A DNA stretch of 64,000 bases from Anniella stebbinsi. Lineage: Eukaryota > Chordata > Lepidosauria > Squamata > Anniellidae. Below, one piece after another: positions 12,201 to 26,095 of this stretch (positions within the stretch are counted from its first letter, which is position 1; each line of letters begins with the position of its first letter). The position numbers and the translations under genes were made by a program. The notes under the pieces were generated by a model. The model had not been told where the DNA came from, did no database searches, and saw only the letters and a list, made by a program, of their open reading frames with translations. The stretch lies in the NCBI GenBank assembly GCA_029215795.1, contig JARDYH010000005.1, positions 165,379,814 to 165,443,813 on the forward strand, in the 5' to 3' direction.

Positions 12201-15200
12201 TTCCTTTGAATGGCCAAGCAGTCCCATCCCTCATGATGGAGTTTTGAAACTCTCCTCGATTTCAAAAGGAGCTGTTGCGCTGTGGCACACTAGGAGCTTT
12301 TGTTTGTGGAAAATAAATAAATCCAAATACAGTCTGGCTCATGAAACTGTGTGGTCCCACCAGTTATAAGCCTGGTCTACACTTCCAAGAGGTGTTAGAA
12401 TGGACTGATTCTCTTCAGACTGCAGGTGGGAATAGGGTTTGGTCCAGGTGTGAGGAGGCCCTCAGCAAAGTATTTATTTATTTACAGCATTTTAATAATA
12501 ATAATAATAATAATAATGATAATAATAATAATAATAAATTTATTTCTTGCCCGCCTCTCCGTTTGGATCGAGGCGGGGAACAACAGTAAATATAAAATAT
12601 TATAAAATACATAAAACTGATTAAAACCATGGCACACATTATTAAAATATCAATAAAACATCATAAAAAACATCCTAAAAACATTTTAAAATTCCAGTGG
12701 ATATGCCTGCTGGAAAAGACTAGTCTTTATAGCTTTCTTAAATTCTAAAATTAACCCTGTCCTTTACCCAAAAAAGGCTCCCAATACTGGTTTACGCTGA
12801 TTAATAAGACAGTTTATGACCTCAGGCTTACAATATAAAAATCACTTACCTGGTGACAGCCTTAAGTCACCATTTTAAATTCCCCATCATGCCCCGAGCT
12901 AATGTCACCTCAGGCACCCAGGGGCACTGTGGGAAATTTAAAATGGTGGCTCCTAGCCTCTGTTGTCCACCTTGAGGCCTAGTGGAGGCATCAGTGTTGA
13001 TGGGCCCTAATCATTGCCCAAGGGTACTGAGTTGGGACTCCTGAATATTCCCTTTTTAAAAAAGAAAAGAAAAAGAAATCTCCTTGCAAGGAGATAACTG
13101 GGCTTTAACCTTTATCCCTGATGTGCTACTTTTCTACTTGCAGGGAGTGTTTTATGCAGAGAAGTCTAGATGTTATGAATCTTTCTCTTATCTGGCCTGA
13201 ATCTACTGGGAATCATTTTTATTGGGTGACTGAGTAAATTCTCCTACCCTACATAATTTCATAAACTGCTATCATGTCCTGCCTTCATTGTCTCCCCACA
13301 ACTGCCTAAGCTAAACACAAATCCTAAACACTTTAGCCCTTTCCTCGCAGGCAAAGCAAGGAATGGGGCAGCTACAGGGAAGAATGGAACTGGGAGGTTT
13401 TTGCCCACTAGCCTGAGAAAGCAGAAGCGTTCCAGAGGCGCATGGCTGCAACATGGAGAGGAAGTGGGAAGAGAAGGAAAGCAGTTCTCGAAAGCCTTGT
13501 TGACCCAGTACATACCCTTTTCTAGTGAAATTGGGTTGTGTTGTTTGCTTGGGAGTTTGGCCCTGGCAAAGCTGAACGCTTTGTGTGTTTCCGTTTACCC
13601 GGAAACCCTTCTTCTGCTTTAGTTTAGAGGAAGAGCGCATTATTTGTGCTCCAAAGTTACTACTGGGGCGAGAACATATCAGGGTGGTTCATGGCACATG
13701 ATGTTGCCGCCACTCCGCAGCAACACACAGCTCCCCTCTCAAAAAGGCACATTTTCACAATGTCATTTTTAATGTGTCATTTTTCCTTAAATGTGGCTCC
13801 AGCATGGTTGCGCTGCGGTGTATCCCATCCCCCGAATTAAATCCTGCAGACTGGGCATGCCTGGGAGTGTGTCTATGACCTGGGTGTGGCCTGGTCAAGG
13901 GGTGTTTTCCTATTGCGTCAGCATTGTGTGTGGGCCGCTCCCTTTCCCCTCTCCCCATTCCTCCACCATTTGTAGTGATGTGCTTTGGGCACAGGCTTCC
14001 TTTCCCCCTTCACCTAGCACCGTTTCACAGTAGCGCGGTTCTACTCTTTACTACTGCACAATTTCGCAGTTGTGCAATTGTACAGTTGTGCAATTGTTTC
14101 AGAGGTGAGTTAGAGTTTTTCTCATTCACCATCTTTACCGGGCTGCTACTTCACAGTTGTGTACTTTTGGTGTAGTCGCTTAAGAAGTTTTCCTGCCACT
14201 GCTATTTACAGTGGCGGTAGGAGAGCCATTCAACAAATTACTCTAGATCCATTTTTGAGTGATAAGTGTGCATGTAACCCTGATCTCAGCAGAGTTCTGC
14301 ACATGCGCAAAGCACCTGGGAGAATTTGGTTCACCTGGGGAGGATTATTTTACTGAAGCCATTGGAAAGTCACTGGACGTTTTCAATATCAGGAAAAGCA
14401 CAAGGGTGCTGAAAAACAAAACCAAGACCCCCTCTAGATGGATTCCGTTTGACGCCTGGTTAGCCGATTATGCGCATATTCGCTGAAGCACTTTATGGTA
14501 AATGCTTGTATGCAGGAGGCAATTGAGCACTCAGCTGGTGACCTTACTGGTTGTTTCAAATGCGCTTTACAAGTAGTTCATGCGGAGAATCGCTTGTTCG
14601 CATAGTCAAAATGCGCTTTAACGGCAGGAGCAAAATAAAACTCGCTATTTAACGCGCATTCGATAATGCGCATAATCGGAGAGCTAACGCGCCTCTACGC
14701 CCGATTTGCGCTCCGTTCTTGTAGAGGTAACATTTTTAATGCGCCTTGAAAGAGCTTTAAATGCCTCTTGTAAAGGCAGCCCTAAACATTAATACTTGCA
14801 AGGAACTGTGGAAAAAGATAACTATGCCCTGTATACTCATAGGGCCGTGGCTTTGTAATTGCAACTTTGCAGTCCTGTAACTTCACAATAATGCTCTATC
14901 TAGGCTGACCATCTGAAAAGGAGGACAGGGCTCATGTAACTTTAAGAGTTGCAGAGAAAAGCGAATTCCAGCCAGTGTCATTTGTCTGCAATTAGTTCCT
15001 GGTGAAATTCCCTCTTCATCACAACAGTTAAAGGTGCAGGCACTATACTAGAGTGACCATATACAGAAGAAGGCAGAGCTCCTGCAACTTTAACTGTTGT
15101 GATGAAGAGGGAATTTCACCAGGAACTAATTGCAGACAAATGACACTGGCTGAAATTCCCTTTTCTCTACAACTGTTAAAGTTACATGAGCCCTGTCCTC

Positions 15201-18200
15201 CTTTTCATATGGTCAGCCTAGCTATATCAAATTGCACAACGGCACAATGGCGTGACTGCTTGATAGTCATAATTGACTATCATTTCTATGGAGAAAGGAG
15301 GCTGACAGAAAGGAGCTGGCCACACACTTGCACTGGGTAGTAACTCATTAGCCACCCTTACAGTAACCAAGGATGTGTGGAGCAGGGCCTTCAGTAATGC
15401 AATAACACATCATGGTGGTATGGCAGTGTGCAACTTCATATCAATGGAATCGTTCCAGAAGCAGAGTGCACTTCTGAAGACAAATGGAGGTGTGGGGTAA
15501 ACTACAGGGGTAAACTACAGTAATTCATCTGTTCCATTAAACTTCCCTGAGCAGGGGAGCATTGAAAGGGGTAGGGAGCAAGACCTTCTCATTTGCTGAG
15601 CAGCACCCACATGGTTGATGACATTCAATTCTACTTGCAGGACTCCGTCCACCCAACCCCAAAGTATGGCGGTTTCAAGTATGGTCGGTTTTTAGGTAGC
15701 CTGTCTGCCTCACTTGTTTGGTGTGTTGCTGACAAAGTGATTTCATGAAAATCTGGATATAACCAGAAAATGCTTTAGAACTCATTTCCATGTAGATTGA
15801 GCCCAGGTCAAAATGGTGCCAATGGAAGCTTTTCTTTTCCTTTTTTAGCTCTCGTGCAGGAGTGTATGGTGCGGAATTTAGGGGTATGGCAAAGCAGCTG
15901 GGTGGGAAAGTTTAAAAAATCCCTACCTATGCATGGCGTCCCTAATCTGGATCGTGTACCCACACACTTACTTGCAGGTAGAAAAGAAAGTAAGGCTCAG
16001 CTGCTCACTATGTATTTGTGTACTTCAGCCCTCACAGCTGCATTTACAAGGATCTCTGTTGCTTTCCAGCGTTCCTCCAAATGTGGGCTCGGATCCTATT
16101 CCAAGCCCCACTTCTTCGGTGCTGGAGGATTCAAAGAGCTGATAGGAAACGCCACTTCTTAATACTTAGCAGTGTGTTTCATGGAACATTCATCACCTAC
16201 TAACCTTCCCCAGCCTGGGTCCTTCCAGATGGTTTGGAGTTTGACTCCCATTACCCCCTGCCACCATGGCCAATGGTCAGGCATGCTGGGAGTTGTAGTC
16301 CTAAACAAATGGAGGGCACCAGGGTGGGGGAAGCTGACCTACACCATGGCTGAATTTGGACAACACATTAGTCAATGGTGGGGCAATAATCAACTTTACA
16401 GTTGTTCATCTAGGGGGTACTCCCCACACAACATGGTAATAAATAATCAACTGTGGTGTGGATTAGGATCAACGCTGAGTTGACTATGGCAGCATTCGGA
16501 CAACACGATAGTCAATACAACTGACAATTGTTTACCCACCCCCAGTTGCTTGTTGTGTCATCCGAATTCAGCCAATGTTAGTAATCTTTACAGCAATCTT
16601 ACTTTCTGCTGTGTAATTCTTAAAGAAGCCCCCATGTCAACTTCATTTCAGGAAGGAAAGGAGCTTCTCTCAAGGGGCAGGGAGGAAAGCCAAGATAATT
16701 TTTATCTTGGCTTAAGAACGAAAATGTTACCGTGTGCACACCATGGTCCCAACACTGATGTGCAAGCCTGGCCCAGCAAAAACTGCCCCATCCACTTGCC
16801 CCATTCTGTCCTCCTCTAAATCCAGGCTGTGCAGACAGAGCAAGCAGCTTTAAAATCAGAGCCAGCTCCAAGTTCGAGGGGACACGAGGCAAAGGGACCC
16901 CAGTTGGGGGCGCTCCTCTGCTAGTGGGGCTTACTTAGCAGCAGCAGTAATTGGTGACTGACTCTAGCCACTATTTCAATTTCTCACAAAGCCCTAGAGT
17001 GATACAACATCAGGATTCGATGCCTTCTATTCAAGATACTTCTTCCCCATTTCTGACAAAACTCATTATTTTTTATTACATGGGTTCACACTTCTAGTTT
17101 CCCTTCAAATGTAGCAAGAATGGAATTATTGAGCAATAATGGAATAGTACACCAATTCAGAACTAAGGAAGATACATATTAAGAAATGTGGGTGTATGTT
17201 TTTCCAGAAATAGTAGTTGGTAGACTTCCTTCAGAAACTTTAAGACTTAGTATTTTATATAGTGTTTTATATATCTTCTGTGTTCAAAGTACTGCCCAGG
17301 CATTACTCAGGCTACCTCTACACGAGAGGTTTAAAGCTCTTTCAAGTCTCATTAAAATTTTTACCTCTACATGAGCAGAGCGCAAATCGGGAGTTGAGGC
17401 GTGTTATCTATTTGATTATGCGCATTATCAAATGCGCGTTAAATAGTGAGTTTTATTTTGCTGCGGGCCCATTAAAGTGCATTTTGACTATGTAAACAAG
17501 CGATTCTCCGCATTAACTACTTCTAAAGCGCATTTCAAACAACTGGTAAGGCCACCAGTTGTGCGCTCAATTACCTCCCGCGTACAGTCATTTACCATAA
17601 AGCGCTTCAGAGAAGATGCGCATAATCAGAGAACCAGGCGTCAAACCGAATTCTTGTAGAGGGGGTCTCAGTGAGTGGTAGAGACACTGTACCTTTAATC
17701 ATTGCATGGAATAGAAAAGTGCAGCTACCATGTGCAACTTCTCCCAACTTTGCATCAGTATGATAAACTCAGCGAAATATGTACTTGGAAGTACACTCTT
17801 CCCTTTAACCTGCCTTAGGTTCATTATTTTGGAGAAAGCCAGGCTATAAACATGGCCAACCGAGCCCCGCCAACACTTTTCCTTTGGGCTTCCCCTTTTG
17901 CAGTGTCTCCAGGGCCTGGTCTAAACTAGGCTGACCGTATGAAAAGGAGGACAGGGCTCATGTGACTTTAACAGTTGTAGAGAAAAGGGAATTTCAGCCA
18001 GTGTCATTTGTATGCAATTAGTTCCTGGTGAAATTCCCTCTTCATCACAACTGTTAAAGTTGCAGGGGCCCTGCCTTCTTTTGTATATGGTCACTCTAGT
18101 ATAGTGCCTGCAACTTTAACTGTTGTGATGAAGAGGGAATTTCACCAGGAACTAATTGCATACAAATGACCCTGCCTGAAATTCCCTTTTCTCTACAACT

Positions 18201-21200
18201 GTTAAAGTTACATGAGCCCTGTCCTCCTTTTCATATGGTCAGCCTAGTCTAAACGTGCAGCGAAATGAAGCAGTTGAATCCTAAGGATTGCACCATCTTC
18301 AGTTGCTCTCCTATCTGTCAACCTTCCTGCAAGTAAACAAAACCTCTCGCACATCAGAGAAAAGTTGTATTCCAGCCTGCTGAGCTACTCTTCCAATTGC
18401 AGCGGTCATTTGATTTTTAAATGTAGAGGAGCAAAAATGTGACTCCTCATTTGAAAGGATTCAGTGCACTCTACCCACTTCAGGACTCTTCTGACTCATT
18501 CCTGCCTCATTCTGCTGCAGGAAGGAACCAGGCCTCATTCTAGTGAAAAGAGCGCACAGCACTGTCCGCTGCAGCTCATTCCAAGGATGCCTCTACAAGA
18601 GCAATTTAAAGCTCTTTCAAGGTGCTTTTTTTTTTACCTCTACAAGAGCGGTGCGCAAATCGGGGGTCGAGGCGCTTTTTCTGTCCGATTATGCGTGTTA
18701 TCGAATGCGCGTTAAATAGCGAGTTCTAATTTTCCACGGCAGTTAATGCGCCTTATGACCATGTAAACAAGCGATTCTCCGCATTTCAACCACTTTAAAG
18801 CGCGTTTCATACTGCCAGTTATGCACTTCACCACCTGTCGTTTATAGGAATTAGGCGTAAAAGCGATGGTGAGAAGATGCGCATAATTGGGCAACCGGGC
18901 GTCAAGCCAAATTCTTGTAGAGGGGGCCCAAGACATATCTAGCAGCCTAATGTGCTCACCATGATCCTTGCATGTCGTGGTCCCTGGCTTCTTCTTCAGG
19001 GCTCTGTTGGCACCTTCAGTGCAAGGAAGGCAGACTGGCCTGCAAAGTAGAAATACGTTTGCGCCTGGCTTGGGATTTTCACCATCAAAATGTATTTATT
19101 TATTTTGTTACATTTGTATACTGCCCCATAGCCAAAGCTCTCTGGGCAGTATACATAAGACTAAAACAATTAAAACGATATACAAATATTAAAACAGCAA
19201 AAACATACCAAAAAAACAGAGCAGGGCAGAGGATGCTGGAACGGCCCCAGCAAAGACAACAGAGAAACAGGTGATGGGAAGGCAGGTGTTTGGTAACCTG
19301 CACTGCTATTTGCCAATTACATATTGAGCAAAATCAGAATTAGGGCAAGTAAGGGGGAAATGATGTAAATGTGCATAACTCTGAAAGGCTGAAGAATCCA
19401 GCAGGTTCAATTATAGAGTCTGGGACGAGACGAGGGCTTTACTTTGACTGTAAAAGGATTCCACTGGATGGTATGTGGGGAACTCTCCCCTATGCCACAT
19501 CTAAGCTGGCTTCCTCAGTCTGTTTTTCCAGCCATATTTCTTCATTCCTGGTTGATGTTTAGAATCAGAGCCAGGAAGGGAGAAAAGTGCCTGAGGCAAC
19601 CAACTGCAGAGAGTGAAGGCGTGGAGTGGGGGATGGCTTAATATCCCCCATCCCTCTTACACTTGCTCTTTCTGCTGTTAAAAACAGCCCCTCCCACACT
19701 GCCTTTGCATGTGAACGATATCCTCATTGTACCTACTTTGGCCCTGACGCAGTGACTTGGTTCGCACAATCACAAGCCACAGTGGCTTGTTCAAGCTGTG
19801 ATGCATGCTGGGCGCCATTTGTCTAATCATGGGCCTGTTATGTCATCTGAACCCAAGCGGTATGTTTTATTGGAGGGGGAAACAACCCTCAAATAAACCA
19901 ACAACAGTCCATAGGTTATTTGAGGGTTGTTTCCCCTTTCAACAAGTCATGCTACCTGGGTTCTGATGACATTGCAAGCCATGTCTGGGAGGGTGATTTG
20001 GCAGATGGCACCCGGTACGTGCTGTGGTTTAAACAAGCCTTGTTTAAGCCACAGTGATTGTGTGAACTGGGTTTCTCATCTTCTTCTTCTGCTCCCTGCA
20101 CTTAATTACATTTATATATTTGATTCATGATTTGTACCTTCCACTTATCAGCTTCTCAGGACAACAGCAAATAAAATACAATAAAGACTAGGTATAAAGT
20201 ACAAAAAAATAAACATGTTCAAACTCCACCGTTGTGTGACTGTGGGCTACCGTGGAACTGAGTAAAATCCATTGCGACGTTTGATTGACAGTTCCTCCAC
20301 CCTCTCCCCTCCCCTGGTCCTTCCGATGGTATCCCATCAGCCATTGCTGCAAAGCCGGCTCTCCTAGAGTGGCACTCACCTCTTTCGCTGCTCTTGCCAG
20401 GGAACTCTGTAGCCAGTGGGAAAAGTCAACTCAACACAATGGAAAGCTCCACGGAGCCCTCCACACAACACACAACACAATGGTTGTGCAGGAACCCTCC
20501 TCTGCACAGCATGGATATTCAGTGTGGAGCGTTTTTTTAAAAAAAACTCCACCGTAGAGTTCTAAAACCACCACTGAGAAACGTGTTGTCTGTACTGAGC
20601 CATAGAAATGTTAAAACACTATTAAGAGACCGACGGAACAGGACAATCTTCACTGCCTGCTAACCTGACCTCTCTAGGGAGGGCGTTCCCTATCTTTGAG
20701 GCAAACATCGCTATTGCACCCCGAAAGTTCTTACTCCCTTGGCTTCTGCCTGAGTCACCTCGCAACCAATAGGAAAACCCACACTTTCCTCCAGCTGGGG
20801 ATGATGAGCGTTGTAACCTATCACACCTCCAAGGTGCCAGGTTGGGGGAGGCTGCCACACAAGTGCAAAGGATGTGCAACAGTGACACTTCCGTGTTACT
20901 TTCTTCCATCTTGTAGGGTTTACTCCTTTCCCACTCCGCCCAGCCACTCCAATCCCTGTGGTCCACTGTTGTAGCCCCGCATTTGCAAAGCAAGAGAGCC
21001 AGAGTGTTGGACCGGGAGCCGGGTGATCCGGGTCCTAGTTCCCACTGGGCCAAGGACTTTGGGCCAATCACAGACTCTCAGCCCAACCTACCTCACAGGG
21101 CGGTTGTGGTTGTGAGGATAAACATGGAAAGGAGAGGGATGATGTACGCTGCCTTGGGTTCCTCGGAGGAAAAAAGGCAGGATGTAAATGCAATAAATAA

Positions 21201-24200
21201 AACAAAATATTCGGCAGTCTTAAGGCATAACTAGCATGATGTGACTGAGAAGGCAAAACTGGATCCCTTTCTCTTTTTTTCATGAAACTTCTGTTTTGAA
21301 TAGCGAACACACACAACATTTCAATCAAGGCAACAGAGCAAGCCACTATAGCCTCAGATGTTTTCTTTGTTTGACTAGGGCTACCTCCACAAGAGAGGTT
21401 TAATGCTCTTTGAAGGCTCATTATAAATTTTACCTCCACACCAGCGGAGCGCAAAATGGGCGTAGAGGCGCGTTATCTCCCGGATTATGCGCATTATCGA
21501 ATGCGCGTTAAATAGCGAGTTTTATTTTGCTCCAGCCGTTAAAGCGCATTTTCGCCGTGTGAACAAGCGATTATGCGCGTTAACTTCTTATAAAGCGCTT
21601 TTTGGACATCAATTAATGCGCTTCGCCGCCTCTCGCCGCCTCCCGTGCAGAGGGATTAGGAGTAAATGCGCCTCCGTGATAATGCGCATAATCGCCGAAC
21701 CGGGCGCAAAAGCGCATCCTTGTGGAGGAGGCCTAACCCAGTCCGAATGGGAACATTACCTGATTCTCCCACCAAACTGCACAGGATTCTCCAGTTCGAC
21801 TAGGGAGATGTCATAGTCATAGAATTCCTGAATGCCCTGGGCCAACTTAGCCCGGACATTGTACGATTCATGGTCAATCCGTCTCTTTATTCGTAACTTT
21901 CTCTCTCCTCCGCCTAGGGGGAGGAAGAACAGTGAAATCAACCTCAGAATAATTTTTTACTGTAAAACGTCCCATTGTTTTGATCCCAGTGATCCTGACT
22001 ATCAACCTTTTGTGCCTTTCCAGAGCCCATAAGAGGGCAAAAGCAGGGGCCCAATTTGCAGAGAGACACCTCTGCCTCTTATAGGGGAAGCAGCTCCCTT
22101 TGCAGAGAAACCCAGGTCCACGCCACAGTGCTTGCTTTACGTATGGAAGAAAGTGCCATACTCCCTTTAAAACAGAGGTGGGGAACTTCAGGGGTCCTGA
22201 GGGCCAGTTTACAAACTAGCCAGGGACCGATCGGGGTGGTGGTTCATGTACCCCACATGTTGCCCACCCCTGATGTAGAGTTTAGCTAATAATGGAGCTG
22301 AGAATGGCCTCCGGCAGAAGAACTTATGCCTGTCCCGATAGATCAGACTTCCCTTCCAGACGTGTTGGACTACAACTACAATCATCCTTAGCCAGCATTT
22401 CAGAGCCCTTATGACAGCTAAAAGACTTATACTATCACACTGGAAGGGAAAATGCTCACTTCCCATTATGCAATGGACTGAGGACTTAACAAAGCTGTCA
22501 ACATTTGAACGGGTGTTATATCGACACCACTTGCAAGTGGATAAGTATATGGATATTTAGTCTGCTTTTCTTGAAACCTATGCATAACTCTCTCCCCCAC
22601 CTCTTTTTTTTTTAATGGTATATCTGATGGGGGGGGGGGAAATGATGATGTTTAGGGCTGTGCAAGCCTTGAGCCTCGGAATCCCAAATCCAAAGCCCGG
22701 AGGCTATTTTAGGATGGATCTGTCATGGCCGATCCACTATTTCCTCGCCCACTCCCAGGCCCCGGAAAAGTCTACAACTCCCAGCATACAGTACCTGGAC
22801 TTACCAGGGCCCAGGAGCAGAAGGTAGAGCTATCAGCGTTGCCACCCACCATGGTATTGCCCATTCCTTGGCACTGCTGACTCTATGTTCCCAGCGCCAG
22901 TGCGTCCTCCCGACGCATGGCGCCACTGCGTCCCTTCCGGGGAGAGATCTCGCGAGATCACTGGCTTCCCCATGAGAGCTGGCGATCTTGCAAGATCTCT
23001 CCTCGGAAAGGATGCAATAGTGCCGTGTGTTGGGAGGATGCACTGGCGCCGGGAACATAGAATCGCCGATGCCGAGGAGCAGGTAATGCCATGGCGGGTG
23101 GCAACGACGATAGCTCTACCCTCTGCTCCTGGGTCCCGATAAGTCTAGCCCACCCAGGTACTGTATGCTGGGAGTTGTAGACTTTTCTGGGGCCTGGGAG
23201 TGGCCAAGGAAATGGCGGATCCACCATTTTATGACAGATCTGTCCTAAAACGGCCTCCGGGCTTCAGATTTGGGATTCCGAGGCCCAAGGCTTGCACAGC
23301 CCTAATGATATTCCTATGTATGTAATGTTTCTTTCTTTTTCTTTTTCACGATCTATTTTTTGTTATATTTGTTAAATTCACAATAAAAAAAAAAGAAGAA
23401 AAAAGCTACCTTCCAGCATCCTTTACTGTAATCAACAAGGCTCACCTATAGTGCTCCCAAAAGACTCTGATCACAGGTTGATAATAACAAACGAGCACAA
23501 GAACAGCCATGTTGGATTAGACCAAAGACCCATCTAGTCCAGCCAACCAGCTGCCGACGGGAAACTGATAAGCAGGACATGAGTGCAATAGCACCCTCCT
23601 GCCCATGATCCCCAGCAACTGGCGATGCATTTCAAGTCATGTACTAGACTAGCAAACTAAGAGGTACTCTGGGGAGAAGAGGCAGGGCAAATTTTAGCTC
23701 AATGTGATGCCCTCCAGATGTCCTGGGCTACAACTCCCAGCATTCCTGCCTGCTACTATTGGACATGTTGGTGCAACTGATGAGAGTTAAAGTCCCATCA
23801 AGAGGGCACGAAGGTAGGGGAGGCAGATTTAGCTTGATGCCTTTATGTATCTGGACCTGCAGACAGTAAAACTACCCAGCATTTGTTGACTGCATTCTGT
23901 TCCCTGTAGGGAGGCGGCGGCGGCGGCTTTTGTTACTCATTACCTGGTTATTTTTCATGTTTTTAAAAACAATTCACAGTGAAATAGCACTAAATAAAAT
24001 TGAAAAATGGAAGGAAGCCAGTAATATTCCCCTGGGGAACAGAAGCTAACTAATTAAGGGACATTTGCTCTCTATATCCCCCCTGCTCCTTTGAACAGGA
24101 AACAATAAAGATGGGATAAATCTGCAAGAAGAAAAACTTTTCATTAGCATTGTAGGTGGCTGAGTAAACTTGACTGCTGAATGAGAGTGACAGCATGAGA

Positions 24201-26062
24201 TGGATTAAGTCAGGTGAATGCTAAATATCACTGAGACCCCCTCTACAAGAATTTGGTTCTCCGATTATGTGCATCTTCTCGGAAGCACCTTTATGGTAAA
24301 TGACTGTACGCGGGAGGTAATTGAGCGCATAACTGGTGGCCTTACCGGTTGTTTGAAATGCGCTTTAGAAGTAGTTAATGCGGAGAATCGCTTGTTCACA
24401 TAGTCAAAATGTGTTTTAATGGCCGCAGCAAGATAAAACTCGCTATTTAACGCACATTCGATAATGCGCATAATCGGAGAGAAAAAGCGTCTCAACTCCT
24501 GATTTGCGTTCCGCTCTTGTAGAGGTAAAATTTTTAATGAGACTTCAAAGAGCTTTAAACGTCTCGTGTAGAGGCAGCCTGAGTCATGAGTGATCTGAAA
24601 GGTCATTGATGGCTAACCCCCTCGTTCCCATTGTACAGCACAATGCTATAAATGTCTGCTCAGTACTAGGTCTAATTCAATTCTCTAGGAATTACTCCCT
24701 CGTAAGTGGGTCTAACAAGGGTCCCAACCTTTTTCGGTCAGTGGACACATTTGGAATTTTGAGAGAATGCTTTCACAAAATGGTTGCCATGGGAAGGGCT
24801 TACCCATTCATAAAATGGTTACCACAGTCAACATGGCCAATGGCAAAACACTCATTTCCAAGAAGGGGAATTGATTAAGACTAAAATAAATGTAACTTGC
24901 CAAAGAACGTAAGGCAGAGGTTGGGTCTGAGCTCCAAAACACAAAACCACACTTTGAACCCCAAATAAAGATGGTGCTGGAGGGCAGTACTCTGTTTTGC
25001 AGCATAACAGACTCCCAATTAAAAATAAAATCAAAACATCTTAATAAAAACAAAAACAGGAAGGGCAGGGAGCCTGGAGGGGCACCAAAAGAGGTGTTTG
25101 CAGGCACGTTTTTGCCCACTGTTATTACGTTGGAGATCCCAGGGATGCAGGAGTACAGCCCCAGCCTGTAGCTAAGCCTAAACAATCACACATCCTTCCC
25201 CTATTTCCCTCTGCCTTCCTTGTTGTTTCCCTTCTGTTGAATCTTTAGATAGTAAACTCCTTGGGGCAGAGACCTGCCCCCTCTTGCACGTTGCAAATCC
25301 TTATGCACACTGACGGCACTAAATACAAACCAAAATACCATACTATACTAAGTATTGTGGAGACATCGCCTCAAGCGCTCACTGAATGAGGGAGGGGGGA
25401 TAGAAAAACATTCAAAAATAATATTAAAGTGAATCTTTTTTTTAAAAAAAAAAGTCACTTCCAGGTAATTTTAGAAGAGCTGTGCCTACGCAGCACTAAG
25501 TGGCTCTAGCGTGGAAGCAACTTTGCTCTCGCCTGCTGATCCCTGCTTCTTTTCAAACAAGCCCAGAAAGCCTTAGCAAAGGCCTCAAAGCTCCACTAGA
25601 ACCAATAGCAATGAATTTATGTATTTAAAACATTTCTTGGCTGCCTTCCAGGGCAGAAGTCCTCCCAAGGCGGCATACAGCAATAAATGATATCATGTTT
25701 GCTTTTTATTTTGCAGCTTACCCAGAATAACGGTCCAGCTGGAAGTGCCGTTTAACCTGTTGAAGCAGTGAGCTGACGTCAGAACCCACGTCTTGGAAAT
25801 CAAAGCACCCCGGCAAGCATACTCTGTATGAAGCTATAGCAAGAGTGACTGGGTTAATTCAACATAGGGCTAACAACTGCAGGATTGTGCTCTAGGCCAG
25901 CCTTCCCCAACAGTAGTCTCCTAGATGTTTTGGGCTACCTCACCCATCAGCCCCAGCCATCATCATCATCATCATGGCCAATGGTCAGGGATAATGGGAG
26001 TTAACAATAAAAATGTTTGGAGGACACCAGGCTGTTCTAGGTCTCTCAAACCTGGGAAGGTA

Positions 26063-26095
<33 letters not shown>

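Larger units (their letters stand above)
10493..18959. other. C2 intron 14 (8.5 kb)
   Basis: Holds five H1 elements (10695, 11610, 14426, 17310, 18586), two FB1 foldbacks (14901, 17927), a LINE 3' piece near 12494-12760 and a TIR element at 16347-16574. The spans 12760-14425, 15230-16346 and 16575-17309 show no exon, RNA gene or repeat I can name. Confidence 0.65.
19040..21759. other. C2 intron 13
   Basis: Contains a LINE tail (19083-19216), a foldback-like repeat (19744-20072), a SINE (20994-21208) and H1 copy 6 (21379-21733). The 149-codon minus-strand frame at 20622-21071 matches no family I know and is not called a gene. Confidence 0.65.
21914..25721. other. C2 intron 12
   Basis: Holds the 652-bp palindrome (22653-23304), an R1 repeat (23487-23660) and H1 copy 7 (24235-24579). 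The stretches 21914-22644 and 24583-25721 show only short low-complexity runs. Confidence 0.65.

Noticed and set aside
12341..12589. Asparagine-rich frame (also 36439-36789)
   Set aside because: Generated by AAT and AAC microsatellites.
20622..21071. 149-codon minus-strand open frame
   Set aside because: It overlaps a SINE, has no recognisable domain and lacks splice context with C2.
22801..23142. Two similar 85-codon frames on opposite strands
   Set aside because: They are mirror images produced by the 652-bp palindrome, not paralogous genes.
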